64,000 bases of DNA from Candidatus Methanogaster sp. (GCA_003194445.1 PQXF01000007.1:1-64000); one strand, 5' to 3'. Positions 29,829 through 41,329 are shown, counted from the first letter of the stretch. The notes: generated by a model not told the origin, from the sequence alone. Program-made: numbers and translations.

Positions 29829-30307
29829 GCGTACGTCGTGGAGTTTTTCAGTGCGGTAAAAAACGATCCCTCACATTGATTTCTGTCATTTAAATCCTCC
29901 GGATGTTGAGAGATGTTGGTTTGTCCGGTCAGGATATAAAATCTTTGGTGTGGTGTGTGGCGAGTCCATCGGGGGCATTCACTTTCACCCCGCTCTTAGA
30001 TTACTGATTTATATATGTGGGGTTGATGTGTATATCGAGGACTTGCACAGCCCTACACGATTCTGGGCAGCCCTGCATCACCCTTCCCCTCTTTTTATTT
30101 TTTTGGGTTGTTTTAGCTACCGCGTGGTTTCGGAAGTGCAAAGGCGTTATCTGGCACAATGTTTTGTGTAGACGCGAATTCACGATAAATAGCGGTTTCG
30201 AGAACACGCGCCGGATGTGTTGGCAGCTCATGTTTATGTTATCTGCCATACAAAGGAATATCAGTCACCCACGGGGCTGTAGAATGATATTGTGAGAGAA
30301 TTGACGT

Positions 30308-31864
30308 ATGCCGCCTAACAACAACGAAATCGAAAAACGGCTGTGGGAAGCTGCTGATGAGATGCGAGCCAATTCGAAGCTGAAAGCATCTGAATACTCA
30401 GTTCCGGTGCTTGGGATGATCTTTCTCCGTTACGCTGACCACAAATTCAGTAACGCTGAGAAGGAGCTTGTCGGAAAGGAAACAGGTCGCAGGCAGATCG
30501 GCAAGCTGGATTATCAGGCACGAGGTGTACTCTACCTGCCCCATGATGCACGTTTTCAGAACCTCCTCCTGCTTCCCGAGGGTGAGAACATTGGCATGGC
30601 GATCAATAACGCTATGCGGGCAATCGAGCGCGAGAATCCTGATCTGAAGGATGTTCTGCCAAAGACATATAACCGCATGGAGAACGCCACGTTAATCGAA
30701 CTCTTAAAGCTCATGGCATCTATCCCGATGGACATCGAAGGCGACGCGTTCGGAAAGATCTATGAGTACTTTCTGGGCAAGTTTGTCATGAGCGAGGGGC
30801 AGAAGGGCGGCGAGTTCTTCACGCCGACCACGCTTGTCAAGCTCATCGTTGAGATCATCGAACCATATCATGGCAGAATCTTTGATCCTGCTTGCGGATC
30901 AGGCGGCATGTTTGTCCAGAGCGCCAGACACGTTGCGAAGCGCAGGGCGAACCCAAGTGCCCAGTTAAGCATATATGGTCAGGAACGTGTCGCAGAGACC
31001 GTCCGTCTCTGCAAGATGAACCTCGCTGTTCACGGTCTGGACGGTGATATCAGACAGGGCAACACATACTACGAAGACTTACACACAAGCTGCGACAAGT
31101 TCGACTTCGTGATGGCAAATCCACCATTCAACGTGAAGAAGATAGATAAGGAGCGGATTAAAGACGATCCGCGCTTTCCTTTTGGCATGCCCAAACCAGA
31201 CAACGGCAATTACATCTGGATTCAGGTCTTCTACAGCGCACTGAAAAAAAGCGGTCGTGCAGGATTTGTGATGGCAAACTCCGCCTCTGACGCCCGCGGG
31301 ACTGAACTGGAGATCCGCAAGGATCTTATCAAAGCAGGCATGGTGGACGTGATGGTGGCTGTTAGCTCCAACTTCTTCTACACGGTCACGCTGCCATGCA
31401 CACTCTGGTTCCTGTACCGTGGCAAAAAAGAGACCGATCGGGCGGATAAAGTCCTGTTCATCGATGCACGGCACATCTTTACACAGGTTGACCGCGCCCA
31501 CCGCGAGTTCACTCCTGAGCAGATCGAGTTCCTTTCTAACATCGTGCGGCTCTACCGGGGCGAGGATCCGGAGACGACAAACGGCAGTGCATCGAGGATG
31601 GGTGACACGTTCCCGGACGGCACGTACAGAGACGTGCCGGGGCTGTGCAGGGTGGCGACACTCGACGAGATCGAAGTGCAGGGGTGGAGCCTGAACCCGG
31701 GACGGTATGTAGGCGTGGCGGGGCGTGAGGAGGACGACTTTGTCTTTGCCGAGCGTCTGGAGGAGTTGGATGAGGAACTGGAGATTCTCAACGTCGAGGC
31801 GCGGGAACTGGAAGCGCGGATAGCTGATAATGTGGCGAAGCTCCTGGAGGGTGTGAGCGAATGA
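30308..31864 (+). CDS. hsdM: Second type I R-M methyltransferase M subunit
   Basis: [63 protein letters not shown]; no intact hsdS/hsdR follows. Confidence 0.94.
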   Translation: MPPNNNEIEKRLWEAADEMRANSKLKASEYSVPVLGMIFLRYADHKFSNAEKELVGKETGRRQIGKLDYQARGVLYLPHDARFQNLLLLPEGENIGMAINNAMRAIERENPDLKDVLPKTYNRMENATLIELLKLMASIPMDIEGDAFGKIYEYFLGKFVMSEGQKGGEFFTPTTLVKLIVEIIEPYHGRIFDPACGSGGMFVQSARHVAKRRANPSAQLSIYGQERVAETVRLCKMNLAVHGLDGDIRQGNTYYEDLHTSCDKFDFVMANPPFNVKKIDKERIKDDPRFPFGMPKPDNGNYIWIQVFYSALKKSGRAGFVMANSASDARGTELEIRKDLIKAGMVDVMVAVSSNFFYTVTLPCTLWFLYRGKKETDRADKVLFIDARHIFTQVDRAHREFTPEQIEFLSNIVRLYRGEDPETTNGSASRMGDTFPDGTYRDVPGLCRVATLDEIEVQGWSLNPGRYVGVAGREEDDFVFAERLEELDEELEILNVEARELEARIADNVAKLLEGVSE

Positions 31865-32048
31865 GCGAAATGGCTCTGCCGCACTACAAACGAATTCGAC
31901 AGACACTGTCTGGCAAATCAAACCAGTCATGTTGCACCCTGCCGACACATCCGGATAACGAGAGTATACGGAAACTTTTATCCAGCTTATTGGGACAAAC
32001 AAAGACTGCAACCGTATGTTGTAAAAAATTGGTTGGAGGGAGTAGCGA

Positions 32049-32495
32049 ATGAGTGAGTTGGTTCCGGATGGATATACGATTCTTCTAAGCGATATTAAGC
32101 AGCGTATCCGCACAGCACAGTACGAGGCTCTGAAAACAGTCAACAAGGAACTGATATTGCTTTACTGGGACATTGGGCGGATGATTGTTGAGCGGCAGGA
32201 AGGCAGTACATGGGGAAAATCGGTGGTGGAACAATTAACAAAAGACCTGCAAGCCGAGTTCACTGGAATCAAAGGATTCTCAGCCCAGAATCTGTGGTAT
32301 ATGCGGCAGTTCTACTACAACTACAGTGACCATCCAAAACTCCAACGAATCGTTGGAGAAATTGGCTGGGGTCACAACCTCACGATTTTGAATAAGTGCA
32401 AAGACTATCTGGAACGTGAGTTTTACATCCGCATGACCCGGAAATTCGGCTGGAGCAGGGACGTACTGGTCCACCAGATCGAGAACCAGACTTAG
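32049..32495 (+). pseudogene. DUF1016 (YhcG-type) N-terminal domain protein, C-terminal nuclease half missing
   Basis: ELILLYWDIGRMIVERQEGSTWGKSVVEQLTKDLQAEFTGIKGFSAQNLWYMRQFY...WGHNLTILNKCKD...REFYIRMTRKFGWSRDVLVHQIENQT*; ends at domain boundary. Confidence 0.8.
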
Positions 32496-32722
32496 TACCA
32501 ACATATCTACGACTCGTACTTCGGATCGGGTCAGAGTGTTTATGCGCCTGCCGCTCTCGCAGCTTGAAGCGTCAGTGAACCGATCTGTGCAGTCTCTGCC
32601 TCTGGATATTGAGTACCAGCATGGCGTATGTCCGGGTTTTGCGGTAACCAGCGACTGCTCGCAGCCCTACCGCCCTTGCAGTAAAAACAGATATACCATG
32701 ACCGCACCCAGATTAACAAACC

Positions 32723-34027
32723 ATGAAGATCACGATCGTCTCCCCTGAACTCTACACGTATGGCTCGATGGTGATCGGCGGAATCCTTCAAGACGCAGGA
32801 TTCGACGTAACGCTCACCAAAAATACGGATGTCAGCGCGGATACTGACATAATACTACTGAGCCTATACTCGACACTCCATCTCCTTGACCGCGAGATCA
32901 GGGAGTTTACAGAGCAGAGCAGCAAACCGATCTATGTCGGCGGTCCGATCAGCGCGTATCCCGACATCATTCTTGGAGAACTGGATGTGGATGGCGTTAT
33001 CATCGGGGAAGGCGAGGAGTCGACGCTTGAACTGCTAAACAACGGAGTTTCGGAAGATATCTCCGGAATCGCATTCAGAAACGATGGCGAGATCGTCCGG
33101 ACCGAGCCCAAACCTGCAAAACTCGATAGACCGATGCCGCTTATACCGGATGATATCAGCGACCAGAGTATCAGGGGCGCGAATGTGTATATCGAGACGC
33201 ACAGGGGTTGCATCGGAGCATGTGGCTTCTGTCAGGTCCCGGCGTTCTTTGGAAGGAAGATTCGGAGCCGTGAGATTGCGGACATCATCGCGGAGATAAA
33301 GGAGTTTAAGCGGTGTGGCGTTCGAAGAATCGCGATCAGTGGCGGAACGAGTTCGCTGTACCAGTACGACCCGCATGAAAAATCGGTCAATGCGAGCGCG
33401 TTTGTCGAACTGCTGCAAGCGATCGCAGAGGTGATGGGAGGAAGAAATGTCTCGGTTCCGGACATCAGGGTTGATTATGTCAATGAGGAGACGCTCCATG
33501 CGATCCACGACTTCACGATGGGCTGGGTCTATTACGGGATCGAGTCAGGAAGCAACAAGATGCTTAAGGAGATGCGGAAAGGGGTTGATGCGGAGAATAA
33601 CGTTTATGCGATCGAACTGGCGCAGCAGTGCGGCGTGAAGGTTGCAGGAAGTTTCATCGTCGGCTATCCGGGCGAGACTGCCGAAGATTACCAGTTGACA
33701 AAGGACTTAATCGAGGACACGTTCCTGGATGATGTCTTCATAAGCATCGCAGAGCCGATCCCGGAGACTCATCTTGCAGATCTCGTGCTAAAAACAGATG
33801 ATTCGGAGAACCCGACGTTTATTACACATACCGGCGAGTACAAAGCGCTGAAACTGACAGAGAGCGAGACGCGGTGCTTCGATCTCACGCTTCATGCCCA
33901 GATGTGCAAGTCAATGCCAGGTCTCCTGACCGATCAACTGTATCAGGCGTGTCTCGATGACGCCAGACAGCAGGGGCGCGATGTGCGTGCGGTAACGAGG
34001 CTGCTGCAGAAGTATCGCGGGAAATAA
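32723..34027 (+). CDS. B12-binding domain/radical SAM protein (MJ_0865-like)
   Basis: N-terminal IVSPELYTYGSMVIGGILQDAGFDV...; CIGACGFCQVP (CxxxCxxC); GIESGSNKMLKEMRKG; GSFIVGYPGET. Confidence 0.75.
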   Translation: MKITIVSPELYTYGSMVIGGILQDAGFDVTLTKNTDVSADTDIILLSLYSTLHLLDREIREFTEQSSKPIYVGGPISAYPDIILGELDVDGVIIGEGEESTLELLNNGVSEDISGIAFRNDGEIVRTEPKPAKLDRPMPLIPDDISDQSIRGANVYIETHRGCIGACGFCQVPAFFGRKIRSREIADIIAEIKEFKRCGVRRIAISGGTSSLYQYDPHEKSVNASAFVELLQAIAEVMGGRNVSVPDIRVDYVNEETLHAIHDFTMGWVYYGIESGSNKMLKEMRKGVDAENNVYAIELAQQCGVKVAGSFIVGYPGETAEDYQLTKDLIEDTFLDDVFISIAEPIPETHLADLVLKTDDSENPTFITHTGEYKALKLTESETRCFDLTLHAQMCKSMPGLLTDQLYQACLDDARQQGRDVRAVTRLLQKYRGK

Positions 34028-34041
34028 CCTGCGGCATCCTT

Positions 34042-35010
34042 TCATGCCTTCGCTTTTTTCCGGATTCCAAACTTGAGCGCATCTCTCGGACATGCATCGA
34101 TACATACGCCGCAAGCAAAGCAGTCGGGTTGCAACGTGTCACCATCCACAATCGCTTTGATAGACGGGCATGGTGACTTTAAAATACATTTCTTGCAGTC
34201 ATTGCACTTTCCCCTATCAAGACGCACACGGAAGATGCTTACCTGCTCAAGAAGCCACGTCAGGAGACCGACTGGACATACAAGATAGCAGAACGGGCGG
34301 TACACAAATACTGATGCGACCAGAACCGCGCCAACCAGAACTGCCAGCACCGCTTCGAACTGCCAGTCGAAGAGCTCGAACGGATTTAATATGTTCTGGT
34401 ACGTATAAAGATCGTAACCTGTTGTCAGAATCATGATTAAACTGATGGCAAATAGCGAAATCCGGATACTGTTCGAGATCTTAAACGGTAACTTGATCTT
34501 CTTCCCGGGTGGCACCGGAATCCTGTTTATGATCTCTTGCAGCGCCCCAAACGGGCAGACCCATCCACAGAACAGTTTCGCTCCGATGAGCGACAAGCCG
34601 CCGATGAAGGCGAGCATCGTTGCTTTCTTAAGCGTGATCGCACCGCCGGTTGCGAGAGCCGTTACCGGGTCCACCACTGCGCGCAGTGGGTTTGGCTGGT
34701 GCATGATCACCAGCACTCCGAAGAGCACAAAGACGACGCACATCAGGAGAGTTCGGATGTTCGGATTGATTTTGATCGTTTTTAGAAGTATCAGTCCTGA
34801 AAGTACAGAAATTCCTCCGATAATGAATTTTATCGAGGATAACCCTGCCAGAATGGATGAAACATCGGTGTTTCTGCTGCCACCTATTCCACTGCCGTCG
34901 CCACCCCCTCCTCCCCCTCTTCCTCCACCTTCTGCCAGAATAGGAGCATAAACGAGGATTGTGAGAAGAGTGATGCAGAAGACTGATAGATAGATCGTAT
35001 TTCGTTTCAT
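34042..35010 (-). CDS. NapH/polyferredoxin-like membrane 4Fe-4S protein
   Basis: CGWVCPFGALQE, RPFCYLVCPVGLL, CNDCKKC, CFACGVCIDACP; several TM segments; Gly-rich N-terminal loop. Confidence 0.85.
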   Translation of the reverse strand: MKRNTIYLSVFCITLLTILVYAPILAEGGGRGGGGGGDGSGIGGSRNTDVSSILAGLSSIKFIIGGISVLSGLILLKTIKINPNIRTLLMCVVFVLFGVLVIMHQPNPLRAVVDPVTALATGGAITLKKATMLAFIGGLSLIGAKLFCGWVCPFGALQEIINRIPVPPGKKIKLPFKISNSIRISLFAISLIMILTTGYDLYTYQNILNPFELFDWQFEAVLAVLVGAVLVASVFVYRPFCYLVCPVGLLTWLLEQVSIFRVRLDRGKCNDCKKCILKSPCPSIKAIVDGDTLQPDCFACGVCIDACPRDALKFGIRKKAKA

Positions 35011-35110
35011 ATTCCGGTCCTACTATATATGGCGATTTCAGTGTTCAAAAGATTTTCGATCCTTGAAAAATAAAAAAAGTGCGCGGCCATTCCACGCACA
35101 CAGTACAGAC

Positions 35111-35518
35111 TTATCGATTACGCCCTTTACCTTCTCCACCATTACCGCGACCGCTTCCATCTCGCGGCGGCTCATAATCGTCGTCCTTTCCGTTCGGGAT
35201 GCCGTCGTTGTCATCGTCTCTGCCGTTGGCGCCGAAATTGTCACAGACGCCATCGCCATCAGCGTCTACAAACTCCATGCCGCATCCGCATCCACCGCGT
35301 CCACGTCCGCAGTCGCCGAGATTGTCACAGACGCCATCGCCATCAGCGTCTACGAATCCTGGGCGTATGCCGATATTATCACATATCCCATCGCCGTCGG
35401 CATCCACGTATTGGGCGCCGCCAGCGCCGCCACCCTGACCGTACTGGGCAGCAGCAACTCCTATGGAGAGTGCGACCAGTGCAACGATCAGGATTCCAGT
35501 CATTGTTCTTATCTTCAT
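35111..35518 (-). CDS. Exported Asp-rich calcium-binding repeat protein (FVDADGDGVCDN repeats)
   Basis: Signal peptide MKIRTMTGILIVALVALSIGVAAA; three YVDADGDGICDN/FVDADGDGVCDN repeats plus DDDNDGIPNGKDDD. Confidence 0.8.
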   Translation of the reverse strand: MKIRTMTGILIVALVALSIGVAAAQYGQGGGAGGAQYVDADGDGICDNIGIRPGFVDADGDGVCDNLGDCGRGRGGCGCGMEFVDADGDGVCDNFGANGRDDDNDGIPNGKDDDYEPPRDGSGRGNGGEGKGRNR

Positions 35519-35825
35519 TTTGTTTTCACCTTGTTCGAGTTTAGCCCATCCGGGCAATACTCAATCAATGGTGTGCATATATATAATTATTCCAGAATTA
35601 TATCCAAATCTCGCCAGAATCATGCCCAAATTCAGCCCAAAATGGGATGCAGACCTTATATTCTAACGCAAGCGTCGACGACAGAGCCGTTACCACTGAG
35701 TGCGCAGGGGGTTGAACACGGTCGCGAAACTCTTGCGCCATCAGCGTTGCTTTGCAGACCGCTGTGATAAATCACTTTATTTTCAGACAATGTCCCCTAT
35801 AATCACGCCAAAATCATACCCAAAT

Positions 35826-36134
35826 TCATTCCGAACTGAGGTACAGCAGCACCAGAAGCGCCATAAATTCGAGTATGTCCGGTATCACGTCAAGCGGCCC
35901 AAGTACGCACATCCGACGCCCGCACGCGGCAGCATGCATGCATGGAGTCGACATGACCGCCTGCAAGAACAGGAGGGACGCAAATATCATCAAGCCCAAC
36001 GTGAACTTCGATTTGATCTGTGCGTAACTTCGGACATAAATAGCCAGCAATAAAACCAGCAGCACCACGTTTGCTGTGGTCATCACCGTCTTGACATTCA
36101 TTATGAAAACCGGATCGTACATAGATAGTTGCAT
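35826..36134 (-). CDS. Small membrane protein
   Basis: Hydrophobic 102-aa ORF with three TM-like stretches; same strand as the adjacent HTH gene. Confidence 0.5.
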   Translation of the reverse strand: MQLSMYDPVFIMNVKTVMTTANVVLLVLLLAIYVRSYAQIKSKFTLGLMIFASLLFLQAVMSTPCMHAAACGRRMCVLGPLDVIPDILEFMALLVLLYLSSE

Positions 36135-36146
36135 GTTATAGTCTCC

Positions 36147-36434
36147 TCACTTGAATTTATTCCCAATTTTCTCCCAGATCTCTTCAAATAGCGCGTAATT
36201 CTCCTCCATCACCGGGGATAGAAAATACATCGCGCCATAGCCGTTTCCTGTGGCTGTGACCACGCTGTTCTTGGAAAGAACCTTCAGGTGATACCTTACC
36301 GTCTTATAGTCCAGTTCCAGCACCTCTGACAACTGGTTGGCATTGTATGGGCGGTCACGCAGCGCATCGATCATTCTGGCGCGGTTAACTCCGCCTTTTG
36401 TGCCTGCGATCAGCCACCAGAGTACGCGCTCCAT
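36147..36434 (-). CDS. Winged-helix (ArsR-like) transcriptional regulator
   Basis: Internal start MERVLWW at 36434: [32 protein letters not shown]. Confidence 0.75.
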   Translation of the reverse strand: MERVLWWLIAGTKGGVNRARMIDALRDRPYNANQLSEVLELDYKTVRYHLKVLSKNSVVTATGNGYGAMYFLSPVMEENYALFEEIWEKIGNKFK

Positions 36435-36534
36435 GGCATAGAGTTGGAAGGCATGTTTTATATCACAACCGATCAGAACTCTGGACAAGTCCCATAGCCG
36501 TAAATAATAATCCCGAAGAACAATGGTGATCCGG

Positions 36535-37137
36535 ATGAACGAACTAAGTACACTCATACTAGAACTGCGGCAGATAGCGCTTGATAGCGGCGCAAACGAT
36601 CTGCGGCTGATCGCAACCGATACCATAAAAACAGCGGCATGGGTGCGGCTCAAATGCAGATACGGATGCAAGGCGTACGGCAAGCACCTCTCGTGCCCGC
36701 CATACTCGCCAACGCCAGAGGAGACCGGAAAGGTACTTCTGGACTACAAAGATGCCGTGCTCATCGAGTTTGTTGGGCTTCCGAAGGAGACAACAGTCGA
36801 TCCGAGGCATATCCACCACTATCTCTGGGATCTTATCCTGCAGATTCAGGATGTGATCTTCAACCTCGAGCGGCATGCATTCCTATCCGGTTGCTACAAG
36901 GCATTCGGATTTGGAGCGTATCCATGTTCACTCTGTGAGACCTGCCTACCAGAGGAAGGCGATGTCGATTTCCACACCGTAAAGCGGCTCTGCAGGCATC
37001 AGGACCGGTTGAGACCGTCGATGGAGGCAAGCGGCATCGATGTGTATGCCACCGTGCGTGCGGCTGGATTCGAACTTGACGTGGTTAGATCGTTTGACGA
37101 GACGATCAAGACGTTTGGGCTGGTACTGCTTCGGTAG
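36535..37137 (+). CDS. DUF2284 metal-binding protein
   Basis: [24 protein letters not shown]...[26 protein letters not shown]; Cys-rich pattern. Confidence 0.8.
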   Translation: MNELSTLILELRQIALDSGANDLRLIATDTIKTAAWVRLKCRYGCKAYGKHLSCPPYSPTPEETGKVLLDYKDAVLIEFVGLPKETTVDPRHIHHYLWDLILQIQDVIFNLERHAFLSGCYKAFGFGAYPCSLCETCLPEEGDVDFHTVKRLCRHQDRLRPSMEASGIDVYATVRAAGFELDVVRSFDETIKTFGLVLLR

Positions 37138-37591
37138 CCAGAACTTAATAGAGAACCTACAAAAAGAGCGCCCCAATCCAATCTCCGGAAACGACCCCCT
37201 CCCCAATCCCTACTTTTCTTCCGTTTGCGATCGCAAGATCCCAAGCCCACCTGCCTCCTGATCACGAGGTTACGCCTTTTGGCGGCGTCCCGTGAGGAGA
37301 TCGTGTGCGGTGGCGAGATCGCAGGCAAGAGGGCACTGGTCATGGAATTTTCATAGTGGCATTCTGTCAAACACCATCTTCTTGATGAAACTTGCGAAAC
37401 GGATCGAAAAGTGGTGAAACTGTCTGTCAAATACCACCATCCAAAGCCAGATCATACGAAAAGGTTATGTACTGTGAGTGCCAAGATGTGGTTGATCAAT
37501 TAATTTATCGATGCAGCTTATGGGATTTGAGTAGTTCAGTTCTGTGCGCTTTTCTAAGTTGGTTGGTTTAAACTAAGAAGGAGGAAGAAAA

Positions 37592-37801
37592 TTGTTTAGA
37601 GGAGAACAATCCTACGATGCACCAGTTGCCGAAGGCACGGAGTATGATGTCACCATAGAAGACATTGCCAGAGAAGGAGATGGCATAGCCCGTGTACAAG
37701 GCTTTGTGATCTTTGTGCCAGGCACAAAGATCGGAGACAACGTCAAGATCAAAGTTGACAAAGTCATGAGACGGTTTGCAATCGCGTCTGTACCAGACTA
37801 A
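37592..37801 (+). CDS. TRAM-domain small RNA-binding protein
   Basis: YDVTIEDIAREGDGIARVQGFVIFVPGTKIGDNVKIKVDKVMRRFAIASV; GGAGGAAG RBS and TTG start. Confidence 0.9.
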   Translation: MFRGEQSYDAPVAEGTEYDVTIEDIAREGDGIARVQGFVIFVPGTKIGDNVKIKVDKVMRRFAIASVPD

Positions 37802-38000
37802 GCTATAAATCGTTCAGAGTTTAATACTAAGTTCCGGGCGTGCATCCCATGTTGCTGAACCGCAATGGTTCAACAGGCGGCGCACACACCCGGAACAATT
37901 TTTTTTATATCGGGTGTGGATCGATCCACGCATTACGCAGATTATGGACGACCGATTGTTTTTTTCGGCTGCGCAACAATAGACTACTTTTGCAATCAGG

Positions 38001-39032
38001 TTACTTGGAATCCTGTGAAAAAATACAGCCAAGCATCTCTTTTGTGAATTCAAACGTCCCTGTGATCCCGACCGACTCAGGAAGATCCCCGAGTCCCGCC
38101 CTTATGATCAGATCGCCTATCTCGTGATCGATAACCTTTGCGATCCCGAGTATCGATGTCGTCGGGCGCGGATTCACATCCACCACATAGAGTTCGTCGC
38201 CTGCAACGATATCGACCCCAACATACCCTCTGCACCCAAGTACATCTGCCGCTTTTGCGGCTGTATCCATGACCTCACCCCACCGTGGTGTCTGGTAAGG
38301 CACAATCCCGCCGTTGTACTCGATGGTCTCGGTTCCGATCTCGACCATCTGCTTGTTCACAGTGAGAGCAAGCGCGGTTTTGCCGATGATCAGGCTCGCG
38401 CTCAGGTGTTCTCCCGGTACAAGTTCGGTTACGATGAAATCATCGCTCAAATTAACTTTTCCCGATAATGCCCATCCCTCTCGGGCTGTGACATCGATGG
38501 GTTGCTCCTGGCGATCCATTACGATCGAGATCCCTTCTGAAGCACAGCCTGATCTCGGCTTGATCACGTACCGCGCGCCAGCACCTGCGCCATCCGCACA
38601 ACAACCACCTGCACCCATACCCACATCATCGATGACCCCGGGCACAGCGATGCCGTTATCCGACAGGATGCGAGAGCAAACGAGTTTATCGGCACAGTTT
38701 CTCACGGACTTGCTCGGGCAGCCGAGATTGATCGTGCTTTCTTCAACGATCCTGGTTAAGTCAGCAAGAATCTCATCCGGTGCGATCACGATCCCGGCAT
38801 CGCAGGTATGCGCAATCCGTTCGATCGCTGTTGCGAAGCCGTCATCATCACAGCCATCATCGCACACGACCACATCTCCACTGACTCCCTGAACCTGCTC
38901 CCGGGCAGGATACCGCACCAGATGCCTGCCTGCCGCGAAACTGTTCGCGAGAGTTGCGAGCATCGCGCACCCTTCACCAAGTATGTCGGGGTCCCCCGTT
39001 GCGACCGCGTACTCGGCGACCATGACCTTCAT
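38001..39032 (-). CDS. mfnD: ATP-grasp ligase, tyramine-glutamate ligase (MfnD)-like
   Basis: MKVMVAEYAVATG...; VRNCADKLVCSRILSDNGIAVP; YVIKPRSGCASEGI; VPGEHLSASLI; YVVDVNPRPTTS. Confidence 0.72.
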   Translation of the reverse strand: MKVMVAEYAVATGDPDILGEGCAMLATLANSFAAGRHLVRYPAREQVQGVSGDVVVCDDGCDDDGFATAIERIAHTCDAGIVIAPDEILADLTRIVEESTINLGCPSKSVRNCADKLVCSRILSDNGIAVPGVIDDVGMGAGGCCADGAGAGARYVIKPRSGCASEGISIVMDRQEQPIDVTAREGWALSGKVNLSDDFIVTELVPGEHLSASLIIGKTALALTVNKQMVEIGTETIEYNGGIVPYQTPRWGEVMDTAAKAADVLGCRGYVGVDIVAGDELYVVDVNPRPTTSILGIAKVIDHEIGDLIIRAGLGDLPESVGITGTFEFTKEMLGCIFSQDSK

Positions 39033-39577
39033 TATATGATGCCGGTTCCGTAACCTGTGGCTAATTTTCTCGTCTCGATTCTGCCACACTCAGGGCATTT
39101 GAGTTTCGAGTCGTGTCGAACCATCGCGGTCCTGCAGTTCGAACAGAGTGCCTTCATGACGCCCATATCCGGCTCTGATGTGTCAAGGCGCATGTTCTTG
39201 AGATCGACTATCTTTGCTTTCAAGATGTCGAAGATCCCGAACTCGTGCGCGATTTCCTTGACGTAACCCCTCTTGACGTTGGATACGTGGACGACAGCAG
39301 ACCCAACATTCGGGATCTCCCGGTCGACGACGCCCTTTGCACCGGCGATCGTCACCATCGCAAGCGAGTCACGCAGTCCCACGATCTGCCCGATGACTAT
39401 ATCCCCTTTCCGGAGGACTGGGGGCGTGTTCGTGCACGGGATCACGGAAACCGACCTGCGAACAGTATTGACTCTGGTAGTTCCTGCGATGGCTGCGTAG
39501 ACGCCGCCAGTCTTCTCATAAGTCTGTGCGCCGGCGCGGAACTCTTCAGTGGTTCCTATGAAATCGCCCGGAAGCAC
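39032..39577 (-). CDS. csl4: Exosome RNA-binding protein Csl4
   Basis: LPGDFIGTTEEF, KGDIVIGQIVGLRDSLAMVTI, C-terminal zinc ribbon CSNCRTAMVRHDSKLKCPECGRIETRKLA. Confidence 0.9.
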   Translation of the reverse strand: MLPGDFIGTTEEFRAGAQTYEKTGGVYAAIAGTTRVNTVRRSVSVIPCTNTPPVLRKGDIVIGQIVGLRDSLAMVTIAGAKGVVDREIPNVGSAVVHVSNVKRGYVKEIAHEFGIFDILKAKIVDLKNMRLDTSEPDMGVMKALCSNCRTAMVRHDSKLKCPECGRIETRKLATGYGTGII

Positions 39578-39801
39578 AAACTTGTCAGAACTATCCGAGG
39601 TGCCATTACTAACGGTGTTATCGACCGTGGCACTATCCGTACCCTCGGTAATGCTCTGCTCTTCGGACTGTGAAGCCGATGAATCGTCTATTGTAGGCGA
39701 CTCATTACTATCCCCGGCATCTTCGCTATTCTTCGCTACCTTCCGTAAAACGGTTCGTTTCTTTAGTTTAATATGAATCCCTCATTTATATTCAATATTG
39801 T

Positions 39802-41253
39802 TTAGTAGGTTCGAGCCATCAGCGTGACCACTCCATCTCTTCCGCAGACCACACAGTGTCCTTTCGTTGCTGCCTCTGATCCTGCTGACCCGACAGGGAC
39901 TCCAAGCATACGAAGCCCGGTCACATCTTCTATCTCATGTCCACAATCCGGATCCTGACACCAGCATAGCCGCAAAATCCCCTGCGCCTCAAGCTCTAAC
40001 GCCTCGTCAAGTGTCTCACAGTCAAATATCCTCGAATCGAACTTCTGCGATGCAGCAGTGTACATATCAGCAAGCATTATGTCCATGCAGTCCAGTACCT
40101 CGCCAGCGATCCGGTCGATCGGCACCGATCGTTTATCGGCAGTATCCCTGCGCACCATCATAACCGCGTTCTTGGCAATGTCTCTCGGACCGATCTCGAT
40201 CCTTACCGGCACGCCTTTGAGTTCCCATCTGTAGTACTTGGCGCCGGGATGCTCGTCGCGGTCATCGACCTTCACGCGAAGTCCGTGACCGGTAAGCGTG
40301 TCGCGCACGGATGCGCATGCGCTCAGCACCGCTTCGTTCGAATCGCGGTTTCCGAAGATGATCGGCACGATCGCAACCTGCACAGGCGCGATCTCCGGAG
40401 GCAGCACAAGCCCGCGATCATCACCGTGAACGCTGATTGCGGCAGCGACGCTCCGCTCCGAGATCCCATAGCAGGTCTGGTGTGCGTACACCTGCTCGCC
40501 GTCCACATCCTCATAAGTGATCTCGAACGTCTTTGCGAAGTTATCCCCGAGGTGGTGCGCGGTTCCTATCTGGAGAACCCTGCCATCCGGCATCAGCGTG
40601 TCGACCGCAAGCGTGTAGTCTGCGCCAGGGAACTTATCCCACTCGGGGCGCTTTGAAACGATTGTGGGGACGGAAATCCGCCTGTAAAACTCCTGGTATA
40701 ACTCAATCGCCCGATCCACATGTTTTGCTGCGTCATCCCAGTCGGCGTGCACGGTGTGTGCCTCCTTAAACGACGTGATCTCGCGCAGACGGATGAGCGG
40801 GCGGGTGTGCTTGGTCTCGTACCGGAACGTGTTCACGATCTGGTAGAGTTTTAGCGGCATGTCCACATGAGACCTGACCCAGAGTTTGTACATCGGATAG
40901 ATCGCGGTCTCGCTTGTAGGTCTGAGCGCAAGCTTCATCTCAAGCGGGGTTACGCCGCCGTGTGTGACCCAGTAGACCTCGTCCTCAAATCCCTTGATAT
41001 GCTCTGCTTCCTTCATAAATTCGTTTTCAGGAATCAGAAGCGGGAACAGTGCCTCCTCATGACCATCGTTATCCAGAAGTTCTCTGATGATCGAATAAAT
41101 ATTTTTTCGTAGTGAAAATCCGAACGGGGGCCACACATAAAGCCCCTTCACCGGATACCTGATGTCCATGATCTCGGCAGCGGCAAGAAGTTCGTGATAC
41201 CACTCGCTGAAACTCGACTTCGGTGGAAGTTTTGGTTGCTGCACATTTTTCAT
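39802..41253 (-). CDS. proS: Prolyl-tRNA synthetase (archaeal/eukaryotic type)
   Basis: [66 protein letters not shown]. Confidence 0.97.
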   Translation of the reverse strand: MKNVQQPKLPPKSSFSEWYHELLAAAEIMDIRYPVKGLYVWPPFGFSLRKNIYSIIRELLDNDGHEEALFPLLIPENEFMKEAEHIKGFEDEVYWVTHGGVTPLEMKLALRPTSETAIYPMYKLWVRSHVDMPLKLYQIVNTFRYETKHTRPLIRLREITSFKEAHTVHADWDDAAKHVDRAIELYQEFYRRISVPTIVSKRPEWDKFPGADYTLAVDTLMPDGRVLQIGTAHHLGDNFAKTFEITYEDVDGEQVYAHQTCYGISERSVAAAISVHGDDRGLVLPPEIAPVQVAIVPIIFGNRDSNEAVLSACASVRDTLTGHGLRVKVDDRDEHPGAKYYRWELKGVPVRIEIGPRDIAKNAVMMVRRDTADKRSVPIDRIAGEVLDCMDIMLADMYTAASQKFDSRIFDCETLDEALELEAQGILRLCWCQDPDCGHEIEDVTGLRMLGVPVGSAGSEAATKGHCVVCGRDGVVTLMARTY

Positions 41254-41329
41254 TGGGTGAAATTATGGGTGGTGTGGACATAAACCTTGTGGGGGTGGAT
41301 ATGGATATTCGCTCATGGGGTGTGAATCA

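Noticed and set aside
31861-32052. 63-aa ORF and an alternative frame (…YPAYWDKQRLQPYVVKNWLEGVANE) between hsdM2 and DUF1016
   Set aside because: Neither frame resembles a known family; kept only as evidence that the expected hsdS is missing.
31079-32146. 355-aa minus-strand ORF antisense to hsdM2
   Set aside because: Overlaps a convincing HsdM coding frame; the translation shows no family motifs and looks like codon-bias shadow.
37360-37450. Partial direct repeat CTGTCAAACACCATC / CTGTCAAATACCACCATC
   Set aside because: Short and only two copies; insufficient to claim a functional element.
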